In this document: in pieces, positions 34,015 through 41,997 of the stretch
Numbering within the stretch: the stretch's first letter is position 1
How the letters are laid out: every line of letters starts with the position of its first letter
Assembly: GCA_025351485.1 (NCBI GenBank)
Contig: JANXVU010000079.1
Span: forward strand, 1 to 49,489
Source: Candidatus Eiseniibacteriota bacterium
GTDB taxonomy: Bacteria; Eisenbacteria; RBG-16-71-46; JACRLI01
DNA length: 49,489 nucleotides
Reading direction: 5' to 3'
Notes under the pieces: generated by a model
Told to the model about the DNA's origin: nothing
Seen by the model: only the letters and a program-made list of their open reading frames with translations
The model's database searches: none
Program-made: the position numbers and the translations under genes

Positions 34015-34826
34015 GCGGCCGCATCGCCCTGCTGCGCTTTCCAGGAGTAAATTGCGAGGCGGAAACGGCCCTGGTGCTGGAGCGCGCCGGGGCGCGCGTG
34101 GATTGGATTCAGTTCGGCGACGTGCTGGACCCGGACGACTACGACGGCTTCGTGCTGCCGGGAGGATTTTCCTACGAGGACCGCGTTCGCGCCGGAGCCG
34201 TGGCCTCGCGCTCGGAATGGATGCGGGCGCTGGAAACGGCGGACGAGGCGGGCAAGCCGATCCTGGGAATCTGCAACGGGGCCCAGGTGCTCGTGGAATC
34301 CGGCATCGTGCCTGGCGGGCCCGCACGAGCGGTGCGTCTCGCGCTGGCCGCGAACGGCGGGGAGGGCCGCGGAGGCTATCTGTGCCGCTGGGTGCACGTG
34401 GAAGTAACCCTGTCCGCCTGCCCGTGGCTGCGGTCGCTGGACGGCACGCGCTGGCCGGTCCCGGTGGCGCACGGCGAGGGGCGCTTCACCAGCCTGGATC
34501 CCGAGGTGATCGCGGGCATCGAAACCGGGTCCCTTTGCCCGCTGCGATACGTGGACCCCGAAGGCAAGCTGGCCTCCGGCGGGCCGTGGGATCCCAACGG
34601 CGCCGTGGGATCGGCGGCGGCGGTGTGCAACGAACGCGGCAATGCCGTGGCCCTGATGCCGCACCCGGAGCGCGCGGCCTGGCTCCGGCAGGTTCCGGAA
34701 GGCGCGCCGGGCGAATGGGGCGCGCGGCGGCGAAGCGCGCGCACGGCCGCGGCGCTGGAGGCGCCGGGTCCGGGCCAGGCGCTCTTCGATGCCTTTGTCC
34801 ACGCTGCTTCCGGGGTGCGGGTATGA
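34011..34826 (+). CDS. purQ: Phosphoribosylformylglycinamidine synthase, glutamine amidotransferase subunit PurQ
   Basis: PurQ hydrolyses glutamine and passes ammonia to PurL. The 271-residue class I amidotransferase has RIALLRFPGVNCEAETALVL, LPGGFSYEDRVRAGAVAS, the nucleophile Cys88 in GICNGAQVLVESGI and the late MPHPERAAW with the catalytic His and Glu. It is about 40 residues longer than the B. subtilis form, mainly in the region AANGGEGRGGYLCRWVHVE and at the C-terminus, closer to the archaeal or PurQ-long type. Start and stop overlap purL and the purS-like gene, so the three subunits are translationally coupled. Confidence 0.94.
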   Translation: MSGRIALLRFPGVNCEAETALVLERAGARVDWIQFGDVLDPDDYDGFVLPGGFSYEDRVRAGAVASRSEWMRALETADEAGKPILGICNGAQVLVESGIVPGGPARAVRLALAANGGEGRGGYLCRWVHVEVTLSACPWLRSLDGTRWPVPVAHGEGRFTSLDPEVIAGIETGSLCPLRYVDPEGKLASGGPWDPNGAVGSAAAVCNERGNAVALMPHPERAAWLRQVPEGAPGEWGARRRSARTAAALEAPGPGQALFDAFVHAASGVRV

Positions 34827-35359
34827 TTTCGGACGCGCTCTACGTTACGCTGCGCGTGCCGGATCCCTCCGCGCTGACGGCGCTCGCGGCGCTCCGGCTC
34901 ATGGGGCCGAAGGCTCCGGTTCGCCTGGAACGCGGACGGGTGTGGTGGGTCTCGGGGGATCCGGGCGCTTTTGAAAGCAGCCAGGGCGTGTGGTTCAATC
35001 CCAACAAGGAACGCGGGCTTCGCTGGAACGCCGCCGGCGGTTTTGGAGAGCGCCGGGAAAGGGAGCGCTGGGTGTTCGTGCGCGACCGGTCCGGTTCGCC
35101 CGAGGCCGGTGCGCTCCGATCGATGCGGGAGCGGGGGCTCCCCGAACCCTTGGGCCTGCTGAGCGCGACGGTATGGCGCCTGCAGGCGCCGGAGGGAGTT
35201 TCGCCCGACGAGGCCGCGCAGGCGGCGTCCGTGGTCCGGTCGGCTTTCCAGGGGTTGCTGGTCAACCGGCATTCGCAGGCGCATCGCGTGGGTCCCGCGC
35301 CGGCATCGCTCACGGAACTGGAACAAGTGCTTTCGGAACTGAAGCGGGAGGCTTCTTGA
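34823..35359 (+). CDS. Divergent PurS-like protein with a large insertion
   Basis: The 178-residue protein sits exactly where purS is expected, between purQ and purF, and no other purS is in the window. Its start resembles the first half of PurS: strand LYVTLRVPDPSA, helix LTALAALRLMG, strand VRLERGRVWWVS. Its end resembles the second half: strand LSATVWRLQAP, helix DEAAQAASVVRSAFQGLLVN and final strand SQAHRVG, where PurS has a helix followed by LLANP and a strand. Between them are about 75 extra residues, including the conserved-looking GVWFNPNKERGLRWN. PurS is normally about 80 residues. The identification rests on position and secondary-structure order, so it is tentative. Confidence 0.6.
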   Translation: MISDALYVTLRVPDPSALTALAALRLMGPKAPVRLERGRVWWVSGDPGAFESSQGVWFNPNKERGLRWNAAGGFGERRERERWVFVRDRSGSPEAGALRSMRERGLPEPLGLLSATVWRLQAPEGVSPDEAAQAASVVRSAFQGLLVNRHSQAHRVGPAPASLTELEQVLSELKREAS

Positions 35360-36786
35360 TCGAGGCGATCCATTGGAGGGAAGAGTGCGGCGTGGTGGGC
35401 GTGTTCGGCGCGCCGCAGGCCGCCGAGTGGGTCTACAGCGGCCTGTACGCCCTGCAGCATCGCGGGCAGGAGAGCGCCGGGATCGCCAGCATGGACGGTG
35501 GGCGGCTGCTGGACTACAAGAACCTCGGCCTGGTGAGCGACGCGTTCCGCGGGGGCCAGCTGGATCGCCTCACCGGACCTTCGGCCATCGGCCATGTCCG
35601 CTATTCCACCACCGGGCGGAACACCCTGGAAAACGCCCAGCCCATTTCGGTCAGCACCCGGCTCGGAGGCGTGGCCCTGGCCCACAACGGAAACATCGTA
35701 AACGCCCAGGAGCTCCGGCGCGAGATGGAGGCACGGGGATCCATCTTCCAGTCCACGTCCGACTCCGAGATCATCCTGCACGCGCTGGCCCGCGCCCAGG
35801 ACGCCACGTTCGAAAAGTGCCTGGCGGAGGCGCTCTCCCAGGTGGCGGGCGCGTATTCGCTGGTGGTGCTCACCTCCGAGGCCGTGTACGGGATCCGCGA
35901 CCCGCACGGATTTCGCCCGCTGGTGCTGGGGGAGAAGGACGGCGCGCACGTGCTGGCTTCCGAGACTTGCGCCCTGGATATCCTGGGCGCGACCTACATC
36001 CGCGAGATCGAACCGGGCGAAATGGTGCGCCTGGACGCCTCCGGGATCACCAGCTGGCAGCTCTTCCCGCCGAGCCCGCGCAAGTGCGTGTTCGAACTGA
36101 TCTATTTTTCGAGGCCCGACAGCATCGTCTTCGGGGAGTCGGTGCACCAGGTGCGGCGCGCCCTGGGAGAACGACTCGCCGACGAGCATCCGGCGGAAGC
36201 CGACCTGGTGATCTCGGTTCCCGACTCCAGCAACGCGGCCGCCCAGGGCTACGCCTCCCGACTGGGCCTGCCCTATGAACTGGGGCTCATTCGAAACCAC
36301 TACGTGGGTCGCACCTTCATCAACCCGTCCCAGGCGGTGCGGGAGCAGGGAGTGCGGGTAAAGTTCAACGTCGTCCGGAGCATCCTGGAAGGCAGGCGGG
36401 TGGTGGTGGTGGACGATTCGATCGTAAGGGGCACGACCAGCCGCAAGCTGGTGAAACTGCTCCGCCGCGGAGGGGCCAAGGAAGTGCATTTCCGGGTGAG
36501 TTCTCCGCCCATCGAGTGGCCCTGCTTCTACGGCATCGACACCCCGGAGAGGCGGGACCTGATTGCCAGCACCCACAACCTGGAAGAGATCGGGACCTAC
36601 CTCCGGGTGGACTCTCTGGGGTACCTCAGCATGGAGGGCCTGCAGTTGGTCCAGAGGCAGCCGGCCACCTTCTGCTACGCCTGTTTCGGTGGAAAGTACC
36701 CGGTTCCGTTCAAGGGGATGCCGACTAAGTTGTCTATGGAGAACGACTTAGAAGGTGAAAAGCACCCCGTGGACAGTACCCCTTGA
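35356..36786 (+). CDS. purF: Amidophosphoribosyltransferase
   Basis: PurF makes phosphoribosylamine from PRPP and glutamine, the first committed step of purine synthesis. The 476-residue protein begins MIEAIHWREECGVVGVFG, so Cys11 would become the N-terminal nucleophile after removal of a ten-residue propeptide. The glutaminase domain has GHVRYSTTG and LAHNGNIVNA. The PRPP loop is VVVVDDSIVRGTTS. Cysteines in PRKCVFELIYF, WPCFYG and CYACFGG match the four ligands of the Bacillus-type [4Fe-4S] cluster, suggesting oxygen-sensitive, cluster-bearing PurF. The TTG at 35356 has GGGAGG four bases before it and overlaps the purS-like stop. Confidence 0.95.
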   Translation: MIEAIHWREECGVVGVFGAPQAAEWVYSGLYALQHRGQESAGIASMDGGRLLDYKNLGLVSDAFRGGQLDRLTGPSAIGHVRYSTTGRNTLENAQPISVSTRLGGVALAHNGNIVNAQELRREMEARGSIFQSTSDSEIILHALARAQDATFEKCLAEALSQVAGAYSLVVLTSEAVYGIRDPHGFRPLVLGEKDGAHVLASETCALDILGATYIREIEPGEMVRLDASGITSWQLFPPSPRKCVFELIYFSRPDSIVFGESVHQVRRALGERLADEHPAEADLVISVPDSSNAAAQGYASRLGLPYELGLIRNHYVGRTFINPSQAVREQGVRVKFNVVRSILEGRRVVVVDDSIVRGTTSRKLVKLLRRGGAKEVHFRVSSPPIEWPCFYGIDTPERRDLIASTHNLEEIGTYLRVDSLGYLSMEGLQLVQRQPATFCYACFGGKYPVPFKGMPTKLSMENDLEGEKHPVDSTP

Positions 36787-36811
36787 CAGGAATGGGGTTT
36801 ACTGTTATATT
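36783..36811 (+). promoter_or_regulatory. Strong sigma-70-type promoter for the PEP-CTERM gene
   Basis: A consensus TTGACA (36783-36788) and TATATT (36806-36811) are exactly 17 bases apart, overlapping the purF stop codon. It is the best promoter in the window. Confidence 0.75.
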
Positions 36812-36853
36812 TTCTGTGTTGATGTGAGGCCCAAAGATCGCTCAGTCTTAGGC

Positions 36854-36880
36854 AGCCGGCCAGTTCCGCCGGTTTCTTTT
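36854..36880 (+). terminator. Intrinsic terminator inside the leader of the PEP-CTERM gene (attenuator or end of a small RNA)
   Basis: AGCCGGC (36854-36860) and GCCGGTT (36868-36874) pair with one G-T pair around a seven-base loop and are followed by TCTTTTT. It lies about 40 bases after the expected transcription start and 70 bases before the gene. Confidence 0.6.
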
Positions 36881-36948
36881 TGGACCTTCATAAACATAAC
36901 GCATACGCGATGTGTCTTGGACGTTCATGCGGTCAACGGGAGAGACGA

Positions 36949-37521
36949 GTGACGAATAAGCTAGTGGCTCTGATGGTTCTTCTAGGCGGACTCGCCGCCG
37001 GCGAAGCGCGCGCGCTGCCGGCGGTCGCCCTTGACTACAACCTGACTGCCCTCGGCTCGGACAATTACAAACTCGACTACTCCCTGGCAAACCTTGGGGA
37101 AGCGGGCGGGATCAATGAACTGATCCTGTTCTTCAACTCGGACGATCTGCCGGGCGCCGACTTTCCGCCCTTGAGCATCGAAGACCCGGCCGGCTGGGAG
37201 CACTCCGGCTCGGGCGCAGTCATTCCTCCGGATCCTGGGCATTACGCCTGGTCGGTCGATTGGGTGGATGCCGACCCCAACGATCCGGGCGTGGTCCAGG
37301 GCGAGTCCCTGGGCGGATTCTCGGTTTCGTTCCACTGGTCCAACCCCGATGCGCCTCCGGGCTCGCAGTTCTTCGAAGCCTTCGGCGCGCGCCCCAACGA
37401 GGGCACGACCGCCGTCACACCCGAGCCCAATGCGCTGGCGCTCATGGGTTCCGGATTCGGGATGCTCGGCCTGGCCGGGTATTTCCGCGGCCGTCGCCGT
37501 AAGGTCGAGGAATCCAAGTGA
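36949..37521 (+). CDS. PEP-CTERM secreted protein
   Basis: The 190-residue protein has a signal peptide (KLVALMVLLGGLAAGEARAL) and a beta-rich body with GGINELILFFNSDDLPGAD and GGFSVSFHWSNPDAPPGSQ. It ends in a PEP-CTERM sorting signal: the PEP motif (TPEPNALALMGSGF), a transmembrane stretch and the basic tail RGRRRK. An exosortase would cleave at this signal; none is in the window. The GTG at 36949 is chosen because GGGAGA lies five bases upstream and the signal peptide starts there. It overlaps the next gene (GTGA), which is its paralogue with a different C-terminus. Confidence 0.88.
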   Translation: MTNKLVALMVLLGGLAAGEARALPAVALDYNLTALGSDNYKLDYSLANLGEAGGINELILFFNSDDLPGADFPPLSIEDPAGWEHSGSGAVIPPDPGHYAWSVDWVDADPNDPGVVQGESLGGFSVSFHWSNPDAPPGSQFFEAFGARPNEGTTAVTPEPNALALMGSGFGMLGLAGYFRGRRRKVEESK

Positions 37522-38084
37522 GGCGCCTTTTCGCAGCGGTCCTGGTGGGCCTGCTTGCGTTTGCGGGTCTGGCCCATGCGGGCGGGACCATGGTGGTTTA
37601 TAAGCTTTACCATTTTGAGGGTGCCGGCTGGATCCAGTACTACCCGAGTGACCTGTTCCCCGCGGGTGGCGACCAGGCCGGCGCCAACCGCTGGCGCTAC
37701 GACTACATCCTGTACAACAACTCGGCCCCGGGCGCGATCAACACGCTGCAGGCTTTCTTCAACAGCGACGGCCTGCTGCACGCCGACCCGCCGCCTGCGG
37801 CTGTGACTCCGCCGGCGGGCTGGAGCCCGACCTATTTTGCTCCGCCGTTCGGCCAGCAGGCGTGGCGCGAGCGGTTCCGTAACCTGGCCAGTCCCGTGGC
37901 GGTCGGTTCGTCCTTCGGCCTCTACCAGGTGGAATTCTTCTGGCACGACGCCGTGCTTCCCGGCTCCCAGCCCTACGACGCCCAGTACTCGACCGGTTCC
38001 GAAACCGGCCAGACGATTCCCGTGCGGCGCTCCACGCCGGCCGGGAATACCAACTGGAGTGCGATCCGCAAGCTCTACCGCTGA
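37518..38084 (+). CDS. Secreted paralogue of the PEP-CTERM protein, ending in an NWxxIRxxYR tail
   Basis: The 188-residue protein starts with a signal peptide (LFAAVLVGLLAFAGLAHAGG). Its middle aligns with the preceding protein: WRYDYILYNNSAPGAINTLQ, FFNSD followed by AD, PPAGW, then VGSSFGLYQVEFFW and LPGSQ. The PEP-CTERM signal is absent. Instead it ends STPAGNTNWSAIRKLYR, matching the tail of the protein at 29.5-30.2 kb. So two tandem copies of one secreted domain carry two different C-terminal signals. The GTG at 37518 overlaps the previous stop, so the pair is translated together. Function unknown; a surface or matrix role is likely. Confidence 0.75.
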   Translation: MRRLFAAVLVGLLAFAGLAHAGGTMVVYKLYHFEGAGWIQYYPSDLFPAGGDQAGANRWRYDYILYNNSAPGAINTLQAFFNSDGLLHADPPPAAVTPPAGWSPTYFAPPFGQQAWRERFRNLASPVAVGSSFGLYQVEFFWHDAVLPGSQPYDAQYSTGSETGQTIPVRRSTPAGNTNWSAIRKLYR

Positions 38085-38096
38085 TGCCGGTGAAGT

Positions 38097-38135
38097 GAAC
38101 GGGCGGACCCTTCGGGGTTCGCCCGTTCTATTTCT
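38097..38135 (+). terminator. Strong hairpin terminator after the tandem secreted genes
   Basis: A 14-bp stem (38097-38110 with 38115-38128, one G-T pair) closes a TTCG tetraloop and is followed by TATTTCT. The TATACT at 38164-38169 further on may be the -10 of the next gene, with a poor -35; nothing else stands out in 38085-38248. Confidence 0.75.
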
Positions 38136-38248
38136 GCACGTGCGATCCTCGATCCGCCCGCGTTATACTTTATGACACTCACAATCCAAGCGTCGACCGC
38201 CTGGCTCCCAGGCGGCGACCCGTCCATCCGCCCACCTGGAGGTTTCCC

Positions 38249-39814
38249 ATGCGTCAATCCCAGGGGACTGCCATCGTCCTCGCACTGCTCGTGGCCGCTT
38301 GCCTGCTGGTGGCTGCCCCGGCCTCGGCCCAGACCCCCAAGACCATGAGTTACCAGGGCCTGCTACTCGGGCCCGCCGGGGGCGCGGTGACCGATGCCAG
38401 CTACGACCTTACCTTCAAGCTTTACGATGCTTCCGTGGGGGGGACGCTGCTGTGGACCGAAGCGCACACCGGGGGGGCCAACCACATTCCGGTGAGCAAG
38501 GGCATCTTCAGCACCGTGCTTGGAAGCATCACCCCATTGAACCTGCCTTTTGACAAGCCCTACTGGCTGGGGATCACGGTGGGTGCCGGGCCGGAACTGA
38601 CGCCGCGGGTGGCGCTGAACTCCTCCGCCTACGCCGCCCGGGCGCGGGCCCTGGAGTTGCCCTACACCGAGAGCTTCAACACTTCAAGCGATCTTCTGTT
38701 CCTGACCAACAACGGAACCGGCAATGTCCTGAGCGCCATCCTCCCCAATCCTCCCAACAGCGGGCACGCGATCTTCGGTGCAGCTTCCGGCACGGGCGGC
38801 GCCACCGACATCGCGGGAATCTACGGTTTCCAGAACTCTCCCGGGCCCGGGCCGCGCAGCTCGGGAGTCGTGGGCGACAACTTCGAGGTCGGTGGCACCG
38901 GGTACGGGGTCAAGGGCCTGGATCGCGGCGCCGGGATCGGGGTGTACGGTACGTGCAACGTGGGCACCGGCGTTTACGGAGTTACGGTTTCGGGCGAGGC
39001 GATCCACGGCAGCGCGCCGTGCACGGCCACGAACTCCGTCTGCATCCACGGAGACATCCCGGGTCCCACGGTGGGGAACAGTTCCTCTGCGGTGCGGGGA
39101 TCGAATGGTGGTACGGCCGGGAGCGGAATCGGGGTGTGGGGATCCCAGGCCGGAAGCGGCTACGGCGTCTATGGAACCGTGACCGGCGCGGGTTGGGGGG
39201 TGCGGGGGATTGCCGGACCCGGCGGCACCGGTGTGTACGGCGGTGGCGGGCTCTATGCCGGCTTCTTCTCTGGAAATGTCACCGTGGCGGGAAACCTGGT
39301 CGTGAGTGGTTCGGTGACCAAGGGCTCGGGCTCGTTCAAGATCGACCACCCGCTGGATCCCGAGAACAAGTATTTGTTCCATTCATTTGTCGAATCCCCT
39401 GACATGAAGGACATGTACGACGGCGTGGCGACCACCGACTCCGATGGCGAAGCCGAAGTGAAACTTCCCGACTGGTTCCAGGCCCTGAACCAGGACTTCC
39501 GCTACCAGCTTACCGTGATGGGTCAGTTCGCCCAGGCCATCGTGGCCCGCAAGATCGACGGCAACCGGTTTGTGATCCGCACCGACAAGCCGGGCGTGGA
39601 AGTTTCCTGGCAGGTCACCGGCATCCGTCACGACGCCACGGCCCTGGCGCACCGGATCAAGGTGGAAGTGCCCAAGCCCGAATCCGAGCGGGGACTGTAC
39701 CTGGACCCATCAGCCTACGGCAAGGGACCGGAGCGGGGAGTGGAGTACCGCCGCGAGAATGGCGGGCAGGCCAGCCAGATGGGCTCAAACATCACGCCGG
39801 AGAGCGGCAAGTGA
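38249..39814 (+). CDS. Large secreted surface protein with Gly-rich beta-repeats
   Basis: The 521-residue protein has a signal peptide (VLALLVAACLLVAAPASAQ). An N-terminal beta-sandwich-like domain follows (SYQGLLLGPAGGAVTDASYD, LYWTE-type strands). From about residue 188 to 340 there is a series of roughly 13-20-residue repeats built on G-x-G-V-Y/W-G (GIGVYGTC, GTGVYGVT, GIGVWGSQ, GYGVYGTV, GWGVRGIA, GTGVYGGG), suggesting a beta-helix or trimeric-adhesin-like stalk. The C-terminal part (GSFKIDHPLDPENKYLFHSF and following) is a conserved-looking globular region seen in many surface proteins of uncultured bacteria, as I recall it. GGAGG six bases before the ATG supports the start. Confidence 0.8.
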   Translation: MRQSQGTAIVLALLVAACLLVAAPASAQTPKTMSYQGLLLGPAGGAVTDASYDLTFKLYDASVGGTLLWTEAHTGGANHIPVSKGIFSTVLGSITPLNLPFDKPYWLGITVGAGPELTPRVALNSSAYAARARALELPYTESFNTSSDLLFLTNNGTGNVLSAILPNPPNSGHAIFGAASGTGGATDIAGIYGFQNSPGPGPRSSGVVGDNFEVGGTGYGVKGLDRGAGIGVYGTCNVGTGVYGVTVSGEAIHGSAPCTATNSVCIHGDIPGPTVGNSSSAVRGSNGGTAGSGIGVWGSQAGSGYGVYGTVTGAGWGVRGIAGPGGTGVYGGGGLYAGFFSGNVTVAGNLVVSGSVTKGSGSFKIDHPLDPENKYLFHSFVESPDMKDMYDGVATTDSDGEAEVKLPDWFQALNQDFRYQLTVMGQFAQAIVARKIDGNRFVIRTDKPGVEVSWQVTGIRHDATALAHRIKVEVPKPESERGLYLDPSAYGKGPERGVEYRRENGGQASQMGSNITPESGK

Positions 39815-40356
39815 GGCCCGCGCTTCTCCTGGCGGGAGCTCTCGTCGTGCTGGCTTTGCCGGCTGCCTCCACCACCTTTGCCCAGACCAGCCTCGGGGCG
39901 AGCGTGTTCGCAAGCGGTGGCGCGGCCACTTCCGGAGTGAACTTCAGCATCCTCGGCACCGCCGGTCAGAACATCGCCGGCCAGAGTACCGGGGCCCCCA
40001 ACTCGGTGTGCTCCGGCTTCTGGTGCCAGGGCGCGACCACCGTGGTGGCCGTGCCGGGAGACGGGGAATCGCGAGGCAGGGTGGAATTCGCGCAACTGAG
40101 CTCCAACCCGGTGAGAGGCCCGGTGCAGTTCATGATCTACCTTCCACGTGCGGGGTCCGTGGAGCTGAAGATCCTGGATGTTCGCGGGAGCCTGGTCCGC
40201 ACTGTTCTGCAGGGCGCCGGCGTACCCGGAGAACACCGCTTCTCTTGGGACGGCCGACCCCGGGGAGGCGGCGCGCTGACCTCCGGCATCTACTTCGCGC
40301 GGCTCACCGTGGATGGTCGGCCGGAACCGGCTCGCAAGATGCTGGTGATGCGTTAA
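39811..40356 (+). CDS. Secreted protein with C-terminal FlgD-like Ig domain
   Basis: The 181-residue protein has a signal peptide (LLLAGALVVLALPAASTTFAQ). A short Gly/Ser-rich domain follows (SGVNFSILGTAGQNIAGQST, with Cys pair CSGFWCQG). The C-terminal 90 residues form a FlgD-like/T9SS-associated Ig module: LSSNPVRGPVQFMIYLP, VELKILDVRGSLVRTVL, and GIYFARLTVDGR ending in RKMLVMR. The same module ends the subtilase at 22.6 kb. The GTG at 39811 overlaps the stop of the beta-repeat protein, so the pair is co-translated and may act together at the surface. Confidence 0.82.
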   Translation: MRPALLLAGALVVLALPAASTTFAQTSLGASVFASGGAATSGVNFSILGTAGQNIAGQSTGAPNSVCSGFWCQGATTVVAVPGDGESRGRVEFAQLSSNPVRGPVQFMIYLPRAGSVELKILDVRGSLVRTVLQGAGVPGEHRFSWDGRPRGGGALTSGIYFARLTVDGRPEPARKMLVMR

Positions 40357-40422
40357 GAGCGTCCGGTTCCATTTCTAGCGCGCGGTGGGACGCCGGGTGG
40401 AACGATCCCGCGCCCCGCCGCG

Positions 40423-40452
40423 TTGACATCCCCCCGCAGGCCTCCGTATAGT
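40423..40452 (+). promoter_or_regulatory. Sigma-70-type promoter for lysS
   Basis: A consensus TTGACA (40423-40428) and TATAGT (40447-40452) are 18 bases apart. Confidence 0.7.
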
Positions 40453-40472
40453 CCGGCAAACGTCCGTCGGAA

Positions 40473-41996
40473 TTGCGTTTGCACCCAAGGAGGCCCGTCA
40501 TCGCGCTGTCCGAAGTCCAGCGCCTGCGCCGGGAGAAGCTGGCCAGGCTGAAGGAACAGGGGATCAACCCCTACCCCTATAAGTACGAGCCCACCCATCA
40601 CGCGGACCAGATCCTGGGCTCCGCGGAGCACTTCGAGTCCCACCCCGAAGAAAAGGTCCGCGTGGCGGGCCGCATCATCTCGCACCGCGGGCACGGCAAG
40701 GCCGGGTTCATGCACCTCCTGGACGAGTCGGGCAAGATCCAGGCGTACTGCCGCCAGGACGAGCTGGGGGAGGAGGCGTTCGAGCGCTGGCGCGACCTGG
40801 ACCTGGGCGATTTCGTGGGAGTCTCGGGGCCGGTGTTCCGCACCAAGACCGGCGAGATCACCGTCAAGGCCGAATCGGTCGAACTGCTCTCCAAGTCGCT
40901 GCGCCCGATGCCCGCGAAATTCCATGGGCTCAAGGACGTGGAAACCCGCACCCGGCAACGCTACGCCGACCTGATCGCGAACCCCGAGGTGCGCGACGTG
41001 TTCCGCAAGCGGAGCGCGATCATCACCGCCATGCGCCGGTTCCTGGACGGGCGGGGTTTCCTGGAAGTGGAAACGCCCATTCTGCAGCCCATCTACGGAG
41101 GCGCGTTCGCGCGCCCGTTCGTCACGCACCACAACGCCCTGGACAGCGAATTCTTCATGCGGGTGTCCTTCGAGTTGTATCTGAAGCGGCTCCTGGTGGG
41201 CGGGTTCGAGCGGGTCTACGAGATCGGCCGGGATTTCCGCAACGAAGGCGTGGACCGCACCCACAACCCCGAATTCACGCAGATGGAACTGTACCAGGCG
41301 TACGCCGACTACCACGACATCATGGACATCACCGAGGCCATGGTGAACGAGATCGCCGTGTCGGTGTTTGGCGCCACGCAGCTGCAGTTCGGCGAGCACA
41401 CGCTGGACTGGAAGGCGCCCTGGCCGCGGCACTCGCTGTTCGAGTTGCTCAAGGCAAAGATCGGCGTGGACCTCTCGGACGGCGACCGCGAAAAAGCCCG
41501 CGAGGCGTGCCGGCAGGCCGGGCTCACGGTGGGCCACGACTGGGACTACGGCAAGTCCGTGGACGAGCTCTTCAGCGCGGTGGTTCAGCCGCAGCTGATC
41601 CAGCCGTGCTTCGTGATCGACTATCCCCGGGACCTCTCGCCGCTGGCCAAGGAGAAGCGCGGCGCGCCGCACCTGGTGGAGCGATTCGAGGCCTTCGTGG
41701 CCGGCATGGAGATCGCCAACAGCTTTTCCGAGCAGAACAGCCCGCTGGCCCAGGAAGAGGCGTTCCGCCGCCAGGCCGTGTTGCGCGCGGAAGGAAACCA
41801 GGAGGCGCAGCCCGAGGACCGGGATTTCCTGCGCGCCCTGGAGTACGGCATGCCTCCGGCCGGTGGGCTCGGGGTGGGTGTGGACCGGCTGGTGATGCTG
41901 CTCACCAACCAGCACACCATCCGGGAGGTGCTGCTCTTCCCGCACCTGCGTCCCGAAACCGCGCTCGAAGAGATCGCCGAAGAAGAAGCGGAGTAG
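40473..41996 (+). CDS. lysS: Lysyl-tRNA synthetase (class II)
   Basis: This class II synthetase charges tRNA-Lys. An N-terminal OB-fold anticodon domain ([40 protein letters not shown]) precedes the catalytic domain. Motif 1 includes [23 protein letters not shown]; motif 2 is [25 protein letters not shown]; motif 3 is [14 protein letters not shown]. Length from the TTG at 40473 is 507 residues. That TTG has no ribosome site, while AAGGAGG at 40487-40493 is six bases before ATC at 40500. The real protein may start there and have 498 residues, which removes the unlikely sequence RLHPRRPV. Identity is secure either way. Confidence 0.94.
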   Translation: MRLHPRRPVIALSEVQRLRREKLARLKEQGINPYPYKYEPTHHADQILGSAEHFESHPEEKVRVAGRIISHRGHGKAGFMHLLDESGKIQAYCRQDELGEEAFERWRDLDLGDFVGVSGPVFRTKTGEITVKAESVELLSKSLRPMPAKFHGLKDVETRTRQRYADLIANPEVRDVFRKRSAIITAMRRFLDGRGFLEVETPILQPIYGGAFARPFVTHHNALDSEFFMRVSFELYLKRLLVGGFERVYEIGRDFRNEGVDRTHNPEFTQMELYQAYADYHDIMDITEAMVNEIAVSVFGATQLQFGEHTLDWKAPWPRHSLFELLKAKIGVDLSDGDREKAREACRQAGLTVGHDWDYGKSVDELFSAVVQPQLIQPCFVIDYPRDLSPLAKEKRGAPHLVERFEAFVAGMEIANSFSEQNSPLAQEEAFRRQAVLRAEGNQEAQPEDRDFLRALEYGMPPAGGLGVGVDRLVMLLTNQHTIREVLLFPHLRPETALEEIAEEEAE

Positions 41997-41997
41997 C

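Noticed and set aside
36783-36948. Cyclic di-GMP or other known riboswitch before the PEP-CTERM gene
   Set aside because: The leader is too short and lacks the conserved cores I know; only a terminator hairpin is visible.
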